The notes under the pieces were generated by a model. The model was not told the origin of the DNA. It was given only the letters and a program-made list of their open reading frames with translations, and ran no database searches. Shown here piece by piece: positions 1-13,886 of a stretch of 64,000 nucleotides of DNA. Position numbers and translations under genes: made by a program. Source of the stretch: Ecdyonurus torrentis (Eukaryota > Arthropoda > Insecta > Ephemeroptera > Heptageniidae); assembly GCA_949318235.1 (NCBI GenBank), contig OX439132.1, forward strand, positions 19,603,533-19,667,532, read 5' to 3'. Within the stretch, counting starts at the first letter, position 1. Every line of letters begins with the position of its first letter.

Positions 1-98
1 TAACCAAATCAAAACTTATATAATCAGAATTATATTTGGCAAAACCCTCTGCTAATATTTGATATAATGATTGACGTGTATGTAACGTGTGTTTGCAG

Positions 99-328
99 TT
101 GTCTGGAGCGCGAGGACGTAGTACGAGTTCACGATGGCAGTGACAAGAGCTCACCTGTGATTGCAGCACTCTGCAACACAGCCACACAACTCGAGGTGCT
201 CTCTACGGGACCAGAAATGCTTGTCAGGTTCATCGCAGACTCCGCACGGCCAGGTCAAGGGTTCAGAGCCTCGTATGAGTTTCAACCTGCAGGAGTGGCG
301 GACGCTGGCGTTCCCAGTCATCCCCCAG
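99..328 (+). CDS. exon: second half of a CUB domain
   Basis: The acceptor is a TTTGCAG ending at 98; the donor is CCCCCAG followed by GTGAGC at 329. Frame: phase 2 in, phase 1 out. The exon starts right before the third CUB cysteine (CLERED), as the second-half CUB exons of the neighbouring gene also do. It contains VRVHDGS, the fourth cysteine in ALCN, then LEVLSTGPEMLVRF and GFRASYEF, which closes the beta-sandwich. About 14 linker residues follow. Confidence 0.88.
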
Positions 329-3300
329 GTGAGCAATACAATTTGAACTTCTTTTTTTTTTAATCTCCAAAAAGATCTAAAAAAATGTTACTGGCTGCAT
401 TCCTAACTTACCATATTATAAAAAGTGTTGATGTGAGAAACATTGAATTTGAATAAAAATTGGTGTCTACAAAACTTAAGAAATAAAAATAAAACTTTGC
501 CATTATTTTTGCTGTTATAATAGCCTGTTCACAATGACGTGAAAATTTATATAGTTCTTACGTGAAGATACAATAAACAATGTTATTTAAATTCTTACCT
601 GAAAGTTAAGTGAATTTACAAGTCATTATGAACAGCACTTAAGGGTTTTTAAAAATCTCCCTTACATATTGTAGAATAGAGTATTCAACAATACCTTGTT
701 AGGGTTTAAAAATTAGCCCATTGATTATATAACTTAAATGTAATCAATGAATGAATCAATTAATCAGTCAATGATAATGTAGATTATGATTTTACCCTCA
801 AGGTATTTGTATAGCTTGACTAGAACTAAAGTTCATACAGTGCAATAAAACTACCAGATCAATATTTTCAATGTTTGTCAGCAATTTACAACAAGCATTT
901 AACTTCAACTGAAATTACTTTTATACTACAAATAGTATATTCCACCATTATAGTTTGTATTGCTCTATGTGAGCTTTTACGTCAAAATTATAACAGAAAA
1001 TGGAGCTATAATTCTGATATAAAAACTAGATTATAGAGTATACTAGCCTCTTAAAGGAATGGACCAGAAGAAAGCATTAGCATTTATATCACAAAACACT
1101 TGATGGGACTTACATAAATAAAATTGGTTTGTCTCAAACCCCAATGTAGCGCCATGGCACTGATCAAAATTTTTCAACTTATGTAACCCGCACAACATTT
1201 TGATACTAATTTTTGCCGGTTTCGGACTTCAAAAACAAGAATAGTCAGCAAGTAGCATACTTTACATTATTTTTACGCTCTCTTGTTGGGCCACATTTAC
1301 ATTGTCTTTGGAGATCCCATTTTGTGTTTTATCTTTCAAAAAAACCTTGTTGTTTTATGTGGTCTATGACTTTAGCTGTATATGTACATAATGTAGGTTA
1401 ATACTCATAATAGGGATATATTGTATGGTCTCAATACTCATAATCAGGTTTGAACTGGCATCAGGCCAGTTATATATATATATTTTTTTTTTTTTTTTTG
1501 CCCAGTTACACCCCCCAATCCCTGACTTGCCTTCTTTTTTTTTTTTTTAGACAATCCGACCCTGCTTATACCTTTAAAAAATAGAATTCTTTTTATTTAT
1601 CCTTGTCTTTTTTGTTTGGGTGAAATCAGAGAAACAACTTGATTATAATATAAAATATTTAATCGTCAAATTTAATTAAACACGAAAAGTGTTTCAAGTT
1701 TCAACTATATGTATAATATACGCTCACACAACATTACAAGTTTGTGTCTAATAATTTATAGTGTAAAATAGATTAACAAGTGTTTATTACCTCATCTAAA
1801 CGTAAATTAATTTAATATGCCTTGTAAATTTGATGTTGAAATAGTATGTATTGTGTTAGAATATAATGAGATTAATGCAATATGGAAATATGAAGTTATA
1901 ACGAGAAACAGAGTTAAGAGGCCGAGATTTCTTTATAAAGCTATATCAATATAAGATTTGCGTTCACGGCAACTTTGGCATAAATTTGTAAGCTTTATCT
2001 TTGTTATATTTTAAATTACTTATTTGATTTTCAAAAAAATATAAAAACTGAGGGATTTATTATTTATTTCACGATAAGTATTACCTGGAGCTTCACCTAC
2101 CTGTTTTATATAGCAGAAGCTTCAGGTAGCCGCGAATTTGTAAAGTGTAGATCGTTCATTCTTTGGAAATTTGTAAAGTGTACAAGCTTCATCTTGACTC
2201 GAAAAGATCGGTATGTATTTTATGCTTTTCAAGTATTCATTTATTTCTAGCAAATTATAAATAAAATAGTTCGTCCTAGAGTCCCCCCCCCCTCCATCTT
2301 CAAATAAACCTCTATATATTGAGATACAGGGAACAAAAGCCCTCTGTGATGTAATGTTGAGACTAACGCCACGTGCAGCTCGTGCAACAAGTGGAAACAC
2401 GTCTCAACTTGCGGCAACGAGTCGCCACCTGTGAACTCAATTTTCAACTGTCGCATATTTGTACCTCTAACTTAAATACGTACAGTAAATTTGCAAAGCT
2501 TTAGAATGACAATAACGTAGTGATTAAACAAATATAAACCACTAATAACTGGTAATCTGATGTACTTAAAATAGGATTATTTACCAACTGATTTATTAGG
2601 TATATACGCCTACAAGTACAATCTATGGAATTGTTGACCTCAATTATAATTAACGTCCTAATTAAATTATAAGTTAAATTAATATAGTTTATGTTCTAAT
2701 TATAAGAGCACTGATTTGATGTGCAAGAAGTCATGAGTTCGCGTCTCACAGGGTATAGGGTGTGTGTGCTCATGACGTCATTCTGAATGCTTTTCGATGC
2801 TCTTTTTGAGCAATGAATAACATTGATCAGCATGGGACAAACGTAGTTTTTGGTTATTTTCTTTGGAAATTAGCTATTTTTTTGTTACTATTATTATTTT
2901 TCTTGCATACTTAAAAAACAAATTCAATCTGTTAACAGCATCAATGCTCTCAAAAATATTGGGAAGTATTTTTAAACTGGCAAAATGAGTCATTTTCCCA
3001 TACTGGCTCATGTTATTTAGCTCTCACTTACGGCGTCAACTTTGACATGAATGCAACCACCCTATACGCAGCTTTTGCTTGGTATGCGCTAACAATATGT
3101 ATACGACGAGCTCATGTTCTCCGCACATTGATATCCTTGAGTTTGTAGGTGTTACTGGTAAAACGGTAGGAGAGATGTTCAGAGATGGCAGATATGTTCA
3201 TATCCTGGCAGTAGTGGTCCACGCCAAGTCAGTGATACGATCGGAATCATTAAAGCCCTTGTCAACTTACTTTTTTATCATTTAGAATTTCCACATCTAA

Positions 3301-6300
3301 ATTTCAAGCATCTGACGTCACAATGAACCACCGCCAATCACAGTCATTGCTCTGGTCACGTGATAAATTTAAGCCCCTCTCTCAAGTTCTTTACCCTTAT
3401 CTATCACGGCTCCATCGGTACATTATGACGTCAGATGCGTGAAATAACCGTTAAAATGAAAATAAATACAAAATCAACGTGTTGGTGTCTAATTCATGGA
3501 TAATAAGAAATAGTAATTATCAATCTAGTATTCTAAATGATAAAAAAGTAAGCTGACAAGGGCTTTAATCAATCGCATCTCGTTTATTTCTATCAAAGCA
3601 CACGTTATTGGGTTTATCCTGAGGGAAGAATAGAACTATTTTTTGCTATTGAATAATAATAATTAGTCTAAATAAAATCTATTTAACAAACAATCAAATT
3701 AATTTAATTGTCGAAACAACAAACAACAACGTAAAATTTAATTTATTTTTTTTAATTCAAAGTTGTTGCTAAAGGCTATTCACTTAATACAAAATGTCAA
3801 AAGATAATATAATACAGTTAAAACTTTTAATTATTATTATTTTACTTTCATTCAGACCAAAATATAAAGGCATATCTCTAGGGGTATTATATTCTATCAT
3901 AAAAACTTACTTTTTTTGTTGCTTAACAAATTGTAATTGCTTTGTTATTACAATGTTTCAGAGCCTGTGGAAAGGCCATTGCAGCCACAGCCTAAACTTT
4001 CAATGGAAGTAGGACCAGCTGCTAGTACAGGTCAGTTTAACTACTTATATTGCGACCAATAATTTTTATTTTGAAGAATGTATTTGCCACGGATAATTTT
4101 ATTGTCTTGAAAATTATTAGAAATATTTATTTGTAAGAAGTCAGTTTACAAAATAGCTAACTCATTAAAAAAAATATACATTAAAGTAATATGTCAAATA
4201 TACATTCTTTAGTCACCTAACCTCCTTTTTTTGTTTCATTCTGACTCATAAAATGATCTTTACTGCAGTACTAAAAAATATATAAACATTATAAGTTTCA
4301 TTTTTAGCTTTTTTCAATAAATATACAACTTTACCATTTAAATAAATTACTGACGAAATACTTGACATACTTAATTAAATATTGCGCTTTTGCATGGCAT
4401 AAAAAAAGACAGTGCTGAAACGACTTCTAGTTTTGTAAGTTGAAAATGTAATTTCTATATTTATACGGAACTAACATAGACTTAATTTCCTTTAGTATAA
4501 GAAAACTCGTTCTAACAAAAGGAACTACATTTACTAATTACACCACAACCATGTTTTCTGTAATTATCACGTTTACTCTAACAACAAGAGAGTTAAAGAT
4601 TTGAGTGTAAACGTGATTTTATCGTTAATTAGCAGGAAGCAATTCGTTCTAGTTCAAGGCGAAATAAATTTAATTATCAGCAATGTAGGTGACTATCACA
4701 CCGTTGTCATGGCAACGTTTTAGTATTATTATTAGTAATTTTTTTCTTCCTAACTTTCTTACCTCTTAGCTTCTAATTAACAGAAACACGTTTCATTTTG
4801 TTCCCTCAATGACAAAATAAAAAAATTGTCATATTATTTTTATAAATATAAGCAGTGTCAAACTGTTTTTTAATTGTTATTTTTTTATACCAAAAAAAAA
4901 AAAACTGTTAAAATGTAGACATAATAATGATAGAGTAGTCATTTTAATTGCTATAAAATTTTCAGTGTATTTATCAATAATATTATATCATTATAATGTA
5001 AATAATTTATTTTATAATCATATATATATATTTGAAAAAAAAATGATTTTTTTTTCTAAAATGCAAGATTTTAGAAATGACTGATTGCTCTTTCATTACT
5101 GCTTGTTAACATGGATTAAGAATACAAATTACGTATTAAAATATATTATGATTTAAATATTTTTTGAGCCGTTTATAAACAAATTATTTCATGTATGATA
5201 CAGCTAGTGGCAGTACGAGATGTTCTACAAATGATGTTTTCAATGAATGTTTTTTCAATGAAATACGTAGACGACGTGCAGCTCGACTATGTCCGCCAGG
5301 TATATTATTCGCACGATGTGTGGTGAGAATAGATAACAGATATATACCCTCTATTATTTTAACGTGTGATTCTAGAACCTTTACAAAATGTACCCCCCCC
5401 CCCTTTTAGGAACCATAAATGATCACGTTTTAATGAATAATTAGATATAAACTACCTTACAACCTTTCGATAATACGTTTTCATTGTTCATACATCAATA
5501 ACAAAAAAGACACTTGCATGATAGAAATAGAATTTTTTCTGACCTGAATTTTAGTAAGATAAATATTTTTTAAATTCTTAATAGAAATTTAAGAATGTTA
5601 TCAATTAATCGTGAAAAATATGATTCAAGTAAGAGTAGAGAAAAAATGTGTAGGAAAAATAATTTTTATTTCCAGAATTTTGTATTTTCTTCCAAGAATT
5701 TCTCCTAAATGACTGAACTATTTATATTAGTAAAATATATTATACTGGATAGCCAAGATAATAATTATTTCGTGATAGTACTGCTAGACACAACCCTAAA
5801 AAATTTCTTCACATCACCATAATTTAACCTAAAGTATAGCATAAAAATAATTATGGTGTACATTATTATATGTATTAAATCACATAATATGATTCCATAT
5901 GATGTGACATTATGTATTAATTTGTCACTGCAATGTAAGGTAAATACGTAATTAATTTTTTCCGTGTATTTTACAACTATGCACAACTATTTCAATCAAA
6001 ATATCTTTAAAATGTTCTAATTTCAAAGTATTATAAAATAAAATCACATACATATTTTTACAAAAAGAATTTTATATAAAAAGATTTTTTTATAAATCGA
6101 AAACATTTTGCCTTTTTTAATTTAAAAATAAAAGAATAAAAATAATTCCTTTGCTTAAAATTATTATTACTTCTGCTTTCTTCTTTATGTCTTGTTGAGA
6201 ATATATATTATTAAAAAAAAAAAAAGAAAAGAATAAGACTCACGTATACATTTTTCTTTTAATTTGGTGAATAATATAAATCGCAGACAAAAGAAGGGCT

Positions 6301-6359
6301 TTAATGCAAATATACTTCTTTTTTGTAATTTTCTTTTTCTTAGTAGAGAGAGAAAGAGA

Positions 6360-6425
<66 letters not shown>

Positions 6426-6625
6426 ATAAAGTAATAACATTTTTGTATTGACAATAAGAGTCATCCAATAAAAAGCCACGAAATTTGAGCGTTATCTGAA
6501 CAAAAAACGAAATTACAGTCATATGTTTAAAAAAGAAAAAAAAACTACAAACACAAAATCTTTTTCCTTTTCTTATTATGGCTTTCCTTTTGTAAGAATA
6601 AAATAAAAATTTCTTCAATTTACAG

Positions 6626-6718
<93 letters not shown>

Positions 6719-9700
6719 AATGATACAGCCAGTATTATTATATTGATGTATGCTTTCTCTGTTTCTCTCTGTATTTGTTTATATAAATAATAAAACATTA
6801 TTAACGTTGTTTGTATAGTTTGCATACATATTAATAACTTCCAAAATCTCTCTCTCTCTCTCTCTCTCTCTTAATGAAACATATAAATAAACAATTAATT
6901 AGTATCTAATTAGTGATAAAATATATCACTCCATGTATTACTTTAATGAACACATCAAAGCAAGAAAATTTTACTTTGATATTATAATTTTATATGTTTA
7001 TGTACTAACATTATAAAAATTTATGAATAATAATTGAATCTATCTTATTTGTTATTTAACTTTAACTATAGTGAAGTTTAAAATTAATAGTAACAATTGA
7101 TATTATACGTTCTTAAAGCCATAGACCGCATAAAATAACATGTGCTTTTTAATGAATAAATACGAAATGGGATCTTCAAAATTGATGACAATTTTAACTA
7201 GAATGTTAATGTAGCCCCACGAGAGAGCGTAAAAATACTGTAAAGTATGCAATTTGCATGAAAATTCATGTTTATGACGTCAGAAACATGCAAAAATTAG
7301 TATGAAAATGTTGTGCGTGTTGCATAAATTGAATTTTCTAATCTCTGCTACGGGGCTACAGTTGGGTTTTGAGACAAACTAACGTTATTTTTGTAGATCC
7401 CATCAAGTGTTTTGTGATATAAATGCTCATGTTTTTCTCCGGTCTATTCCTTTAAAAGAACGAATGGGAATATTTAAATATATTTTACTATTCGAAAATA
7501 ATGTCAAATAGACCTTACATTTCTAACAGAAAAAGGGCAGTTTAGAATTATATGATTTTGTCATCTCATGTATAGTATACGGGTTACTTCTGATAACCGC
7601 ATTGGGTAAGCTTTCAATGTCAAAGATTACGTAGAGCGTGAATTATAGCTTTCTAAGCATTTCTATAATCATTTTACCTGCATTATGCAGTCAAGATAAA
7701 TGATTTGAATGTTTCAAAGAAAGAAAAATGTTGCATATAGGGGATTTTTTTTTTTTTTTTTTTTTTTTACAGTGACATTTGCGACTGACAGTGAAGTCTT
7801 TTTTAAAAAAATGTTCCTAATCTAACTTCGTACACTGACATAAATAAATATACTTATTAATAATTATGCTAGCTGGTATAGCTCAAAGCAAAACTTTTAT
7901 TCATAAGAGCATTATATAGCAATTCTAAACACCAGAGCAAGCAATTTTGTAACATTATACAGTATAGTATGTTGTACATATTTGATAATATAAGTTGTAA
8001 GTAATGTAAGTTAATTATATGTTATGTTTGACAAGCATGTGTTGATTACTGTAACTTTGTTGTTGTAACAATCAAATATACAAATAACATTATAAAGTTC
8101 AGCATATATTTACTAATGTTATTCCAAAATAACAACATAATATGTTATATATGTTGTGTATACGTATTTTATATAATATACATATAGATATATAATATAT
8201 AAGTGCTCTAGAATATAGTTACTATTCAAAGCAGCATAAATTACTTGATTTTTTTTATAGTTTATAGGGTGAATGCGGATGATGTCATATTTATTGCGCT
8301 TGGAGGCCATACTGGAGTAGTGAATAACATTGCTCAGCATAGGACAAACTTCATTTAAGCCAATTTTCTTTGGGAAATCGGTTCATTTTTTGTTATTGTT
8401 ATTTTTCTCACATACTTGAGATACTAATTCAACATATTTACAGTATCAATGCTCTCAAAAATGTTGAATAGTGTTTTTTTACTGGCAAAATGATTTATTG
8501 TCCTATGCCACCCATGTTATTGAGTTATCCAACATGGCGTTGACTTTACCATGAATGCATAGACCCTATAATCTGAGCGTACTTAAAAAATATCATTTAA
8601 TATATTATGTAGTTACGATTCAAAGCAGCATAAATTACGTAATTTTTTTTTCTGTTTAAGGTAGAGAAAGTGGTTAAAAATATCACGTTTTTATTGTAAC
8701 AGCGATAGTAAACTAGCTTTCTGATTGGCTAGTAGCTTGCCTCTAGCCAATCAGAGAGCTACTTTACTATTGCTGTCACAATAAAAATGCGATATTTTTA
8801 CCACTGCCTCTACCTTTATAATCTGTGTGTACTTAAAAATAGAAGGTCATTCAATCAAAGTAACGCATATTCGTATATCATTACAATGTATCGATTCGTT
8901 TTATATAATCTAGTGCATCAGGAACTTATACCCTTGAAATCGTAAATAATTCCTCTTTGTCATACAATTTAACCTGATATTCCATGCAAAGTTTAATTTA
9001 AACTTTAAAATTTGAATATTAAGTTTATGCAAATAAAAGATATGTAATATCACACCTAAAGTTTGATTGCTTAAAATCTTTGAGATGAGTTTCTTGCACG
9101 TTTTAACCCTCTGCATTTTATTAATAAAATATCGTTTTTAATATGCATTGCAGCTTCTCACTCCTGATTGGGTAACGAACATAAAAAAAAAAAAAAGCAA
9201 GAGGGTCACAATCCTTGATGTCACATCTGGAACATAAAACTTGTTGAAAACATAAAAATTTCTAGCATCACACTTTATTTTTATCTCATCAAATTTTGAA
9301 ACGCAGAAAATTCGGTTCAACATACGTATAATAGTTTGTTGCATGATAATACTTGTGAGCAGCGTTCTATTTTAAAGATTTTGGTTTTAAAGTATATTAT
9401 TTGAAGCTTTTATTTTATGTATTTTGTTGACTGTTATTGTTGAAAGTATTTTATTTTTGTTGCAATGTTATTGCATTATAATGTAATCTTGTAGAGTAGT
9501 ATAATATAACATGATACCTTGTTTAAAAATATAAGACAAATATTGATGAATTTAAATTAGAAAATTTGCTCTCAAGTGTGTTGACAAATGCAATATCAAC
9601 ATTATATAAATGTATTTACCAGCAAGTACTATATCAAATAACATTGTATGTTTATTGAAATAAAAATAAGGAAAAGAAAAAAAGAAAGAGAGAGAGAAAA

Positions 9701-11303
9701 AATCTTTGCATTCAAATTGTACCATTGACCTTATAACGTGAAAGAGAAAAAGAAGAAGAAAAAAAAAAGTATTGAAATTGTGATATACACAGTTGAAATA
9801 AAGTTTTGAAAGCAAAAACTTCCTATAACTTTATTCATAAGGGAACTTAGAACATAAAGAAAAGGAAATCATCGTGCAATCGCGAAGCCGGAAACCTATT
9901 TTATTATTTATGTGTATATCAGCTTTGTATTTTTACATTATCGTATATAGAGTATATTATAGCTTACAGGCTCTTAGCTGATCAATACAATGGTTTTAAT
10001 ATCAAAAAGTAATTAAAGGTAACGTGAAGCGTAACATTTTGTATTTAATTTTTTTCTGTCTTTAAAAAACAACGAAATATTAAAGGAATAAACCAGAAGA
10101 AAATATTAAGCATTTATATCACAAAACACTTGATGGGACTTAGATAAATAACTTTAGTTTATCTCAAAACCCAACTGTAGCTCCGTAACAGTGATCAGAC
10201 AATTTCAATTTATGCAACCCACACAACTTTTCTTTTTTTTTTTTTTATTTACTAATTTTTGCATGTTTATTACATCAGAAACATGACTAGTCATTCAAAG
10301 TGCATACTTTACAGTATTTTCACGCTCTCTCTTGGGGCTACATTTTACATTCTGGTAAAAATTGTCATCAGTTATGAAGATCCCATTTCTTGTTTATTCA
10401 TTAAAAAGCACATGTGGTTTTATGTGGTCTATGGCTTTAAGATTGGTTTTATAATCTTGTGTTTAAATATTTCATATGGAATAGAATGTAACAGTATTAT
10501 ATTTTTAATAAGCTAAAAAAATATATATATAATAATAAATAAATAAATATAAATATAGTTGTAAAGTACTCTTACAGGGAAGGTGCATTAAAATATTTGT
10601 TGTAACTTTGCGCAGCAAATTAATTTTCCTATTTAAAACAATGCTAGTCAACAAATTGTTGCCCAACGTTATCGGTCTATATGCAAATATGCAAATATTC
10701 ATTTTTAATATTATATAAAACTAAATGTAAAGATTTATGTTGTACACATATTGTGTTTAATAAATAAAATAAAAGTTATAATAAATAAAAAATGTTAATT
10801 TATAAGTTTAAGTCTTGTCAACGAGGAAATCTGCAAAGAATCGGTAGAAAATTGCCATTATTTTTGCTGATTGGTCAAATTTATAGAATAAACGTTTACG
10901 TGGTATGATTTTGTTGTACGTCAGCCGTAATTTATTTTCATCATTAAATTTATCACTATACGCAATAATATTTCTATTTATAAATAAAAATAGAGCTATT
11001 TATTTTAAAAATCCATTATCTAATTAATTACCATTGTAAACAAAATGTTTTTAATTAACTATGAAAGTAAATTTAAATTTATTATTTAAAACATGAAATA
11101 GACCTAAAATATAATTATAAAATTAATATAAACATTTTTGTGTTGTTAAATTTTGTAATTAACAATATTATTAATTTACAAAAACAAAGCGGTAGAACAT
11201 TAAGTGACCAGATGTAAGTTCATTAAGTACAGGAATTTCCTCTCCCTATCTTTGTATGTTTATATCTGAGTATCTTTTGCACTTTGGCGCCAGCACAATT
11301 CTT

Positions 11304-11363
<60 letters not shown>

Positions 11364-11450
11364 TATGGATCAATACAATCCTTTGGTATGACGTCACCCG
11401 GAGCTCACTTTACAATCTCGCTTTACTTTTTGTTGCAAAAAAAAAAGAAC

Positions 11451-11501
<51 letters not shown>

Positions 11502-11778
11502 AAACATGAGATGATAATATGTTACTTTGACATTGCTATCATTTTTGATATAAGTATTATTATGAATTTGCGGGTAGATGAAAAAGTTGTCATACATTTT
11601 TCATGTTACGTTTTTTTTTTTTTTGTTCTTGTATTTTTCTCTCAAAATACAATTTAGATTATCTTATGAGCTTTGTAAAAACAACTGCTGCATTGTCAGT
11701 GTTAAGGCAAATAGATAAAAAAAAAATTGCATCACATTTGATTCACCCTGGGAGGCTTGGGCTATAGCAAGGGTGTAG

Positions 11779-11839
<61 letters not shown>

Positions 11840-13791
11840 GTCTTAAACAACCATGCCTCGTTATTTTCTATGCTTTACATCTCTAATAAAAATAAAACTA
11901 CTAAAAAAATTATGGTGAATTGTGAATAACGTATTTCTACGATATTCAGCATTTTACAAGCAAATGATTTTTATATATTACAACAAAAGATTTTCCTACG
12001 CAAAGCATAAAAAATAACAAAGAGTGTATAAAAGAAATACATTTTTAACAGCATAAAACAATTCATCCGTAGCAAAGGAAAAAAAATTACACGTTGTTCT
12101 ACATGTTTCTCTCTTTCTATCTTTCAAAAATGTTTTTTTTACATATTTCGCACATTTTAAATTAAAAAAATAGTAATAGGTTTTATAATTGTTATCCTGA
12201 GCTCTTTAATTTGTGATAATGAATCCTGCAAGGAAAATAATAACCTTCTCTTTGTCTTCATCTTTTTGTGCAACTTGTCATTATAATGATCTTCCCCATG
12301 CTACCTAATGATGAAAATGACAAACGCTATTATATTACTCATGCATATCGTACTTTCGAAAAAAAAAATGTAGAATCAATCTTTTGAAACAAAATTTATT
12401 AAAATAATTTTTCATGGGTACAATACAAGGACTGTATTTGTATTACTTTTACTTTTATTCTTATTTCTATATTATTATTTTTTACAGAACATGAGTAATA
12501 TAAGAGCTTTTTTTAAAGTATACTGTCTATTGATTTGTAGTATATTTTCAACACAATGCTCTTTTTTTCTGCTACATATATACTGATAATCTTAACAATA
12601 GAACCTTTTAAGGAAAAAAGAAATGAAGATTATGTTTCATAACCTAATGGTTTCTTTATTTGCCAACTTTTAGAAAATGAAGCTTTTATTTAAACGATAT
12701 TATTTACAAAATTGTACAAATAAACAATTTAAGTTTAAAATATTTTTACGTATTTCAACGATTAAAATGAAAAAAAAAAGTTTTAATATAAACTACAAAT
12801 TAAATTATTGTAAGAGCATTTTTATAACTGTGAAAAAAAGAGAAGGTATTATATTATATAACAGCACTACCTTTACATTTTTATGAGTCACGCGTCAAAA
12901 GTCTCTTATAGAGCTTTATAGTGTTAAAGATAGTCGTAAATAAAAGATTATCTCACGATGGCAGCAGAGAAACACGACACTCTCTTTTTGTCTACCACGT
13001 TAAACATATTGAAGTCTGTGTTGCTACGACAAGCGGGCTGCATACACTGCAGGATACTCATTTAAATTAATGGTATTTCAAATAACATAAGATGAATTTA
13101 TTTTATGTTCATATTTAAGTTCATGTCACCAAGATTCACATAAAATTTATGTTGTACAAGTGATGCCGATTTCATGTAACTTTTGTAAGAACATATAAAT
13201 CGTATTAATACTACCATATGGTGCATTGCAGGATCTTTTATACTTTGTCAAATATATAATATAAATTATGTCTCTTGAAATCGATTTCTATGCTTTATAA
13301 ACTAACTGAAATGTGTTATTACGATTCAATGAAGAATATATTTGCTTCATGTACAGTACTTTTATCTTAATAAGAAAAAATATCGTTAGCCACTCAAATA
13401 ATATTTTTTTTAATATTATTTCTTTTTAACAGTAAAGAAAAAAAGTAAATAAAAAGTATTGTATACTAAAGAATATACTGTTTTGAGGCCGACTTTAAGC
13501 GATTTCCGTCACATCTACTTCCGTTTCTATTTATTACGCATGCGCAGTACGTTGAAACGGAAACGGATGTGAGCGAAATTGCTTTAAGTCAGCCTTAAAA
13601 CAGTTGTACCTATTTTAGTCAATATATATATCGTCCTGGTCGCTGCAAAAAGCCTCGTCTCCAGCGATCAGCAATTTGACAAAAGCCCTATCTCCATTGA
13701 TCATGCCATAACATTTGGACTGGAGATAGGGCATTGTATGAAATGCTGATCATTGGAGATTGGAGATGAGGGCTTTTACAGTGATCAGGAT

Positions 13792-13886
<95 letters not shown>

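Larger units (their letters stand above)
329..3961 (+). other. intron of the first CUB gene
   Basis: No coding signal seen. It contains three inverted-repeat elements (1051-1374, 2754-3066, 3250-3568), T-rich runs near 1481-1548, and a somewhat GC-richer patch at 2100-2460 with an open frame on the minus strand that shows no recognisable domain. Confidence 0.6.
8213..8838 (+). repeat. local direct duplication, each copy split by a different MITE
   Basis: TAGTTAC, one differing base, then ATTCAAAGCAGCATAAATTAC occurs at 8216-8245 and 8609-8638. The continuation TATAATCTG(A/T)G(C/T)GTACTT occurs at 8567 and 8816. Between the two parts lie MITE B (first copy) and MITE P (second copy). Confidence 0.7.

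Noticed and set aside
151..346. Short frames overlapping the half-CUB exon on both strands
   Set aside because: Shadows of the real exon, whose frame gives a clear CUB signature.
2122..2456. Two overlapping minus-strand frames in a GC-richer patch
   Set aside because: No recognisable motif, and the two frames overlap each other in different phases; more likely a repeat remnant.
6185..6825. Open frames of Leu-Ser and Tyr-Ile repeats
   Set aside because: They are translations of GA/CT and TA microsatellites with no other content. The same holds at 11256-11657, 19470-19899, 31218-31463, 31777-32098, 36872-37134 and 53120-53434.
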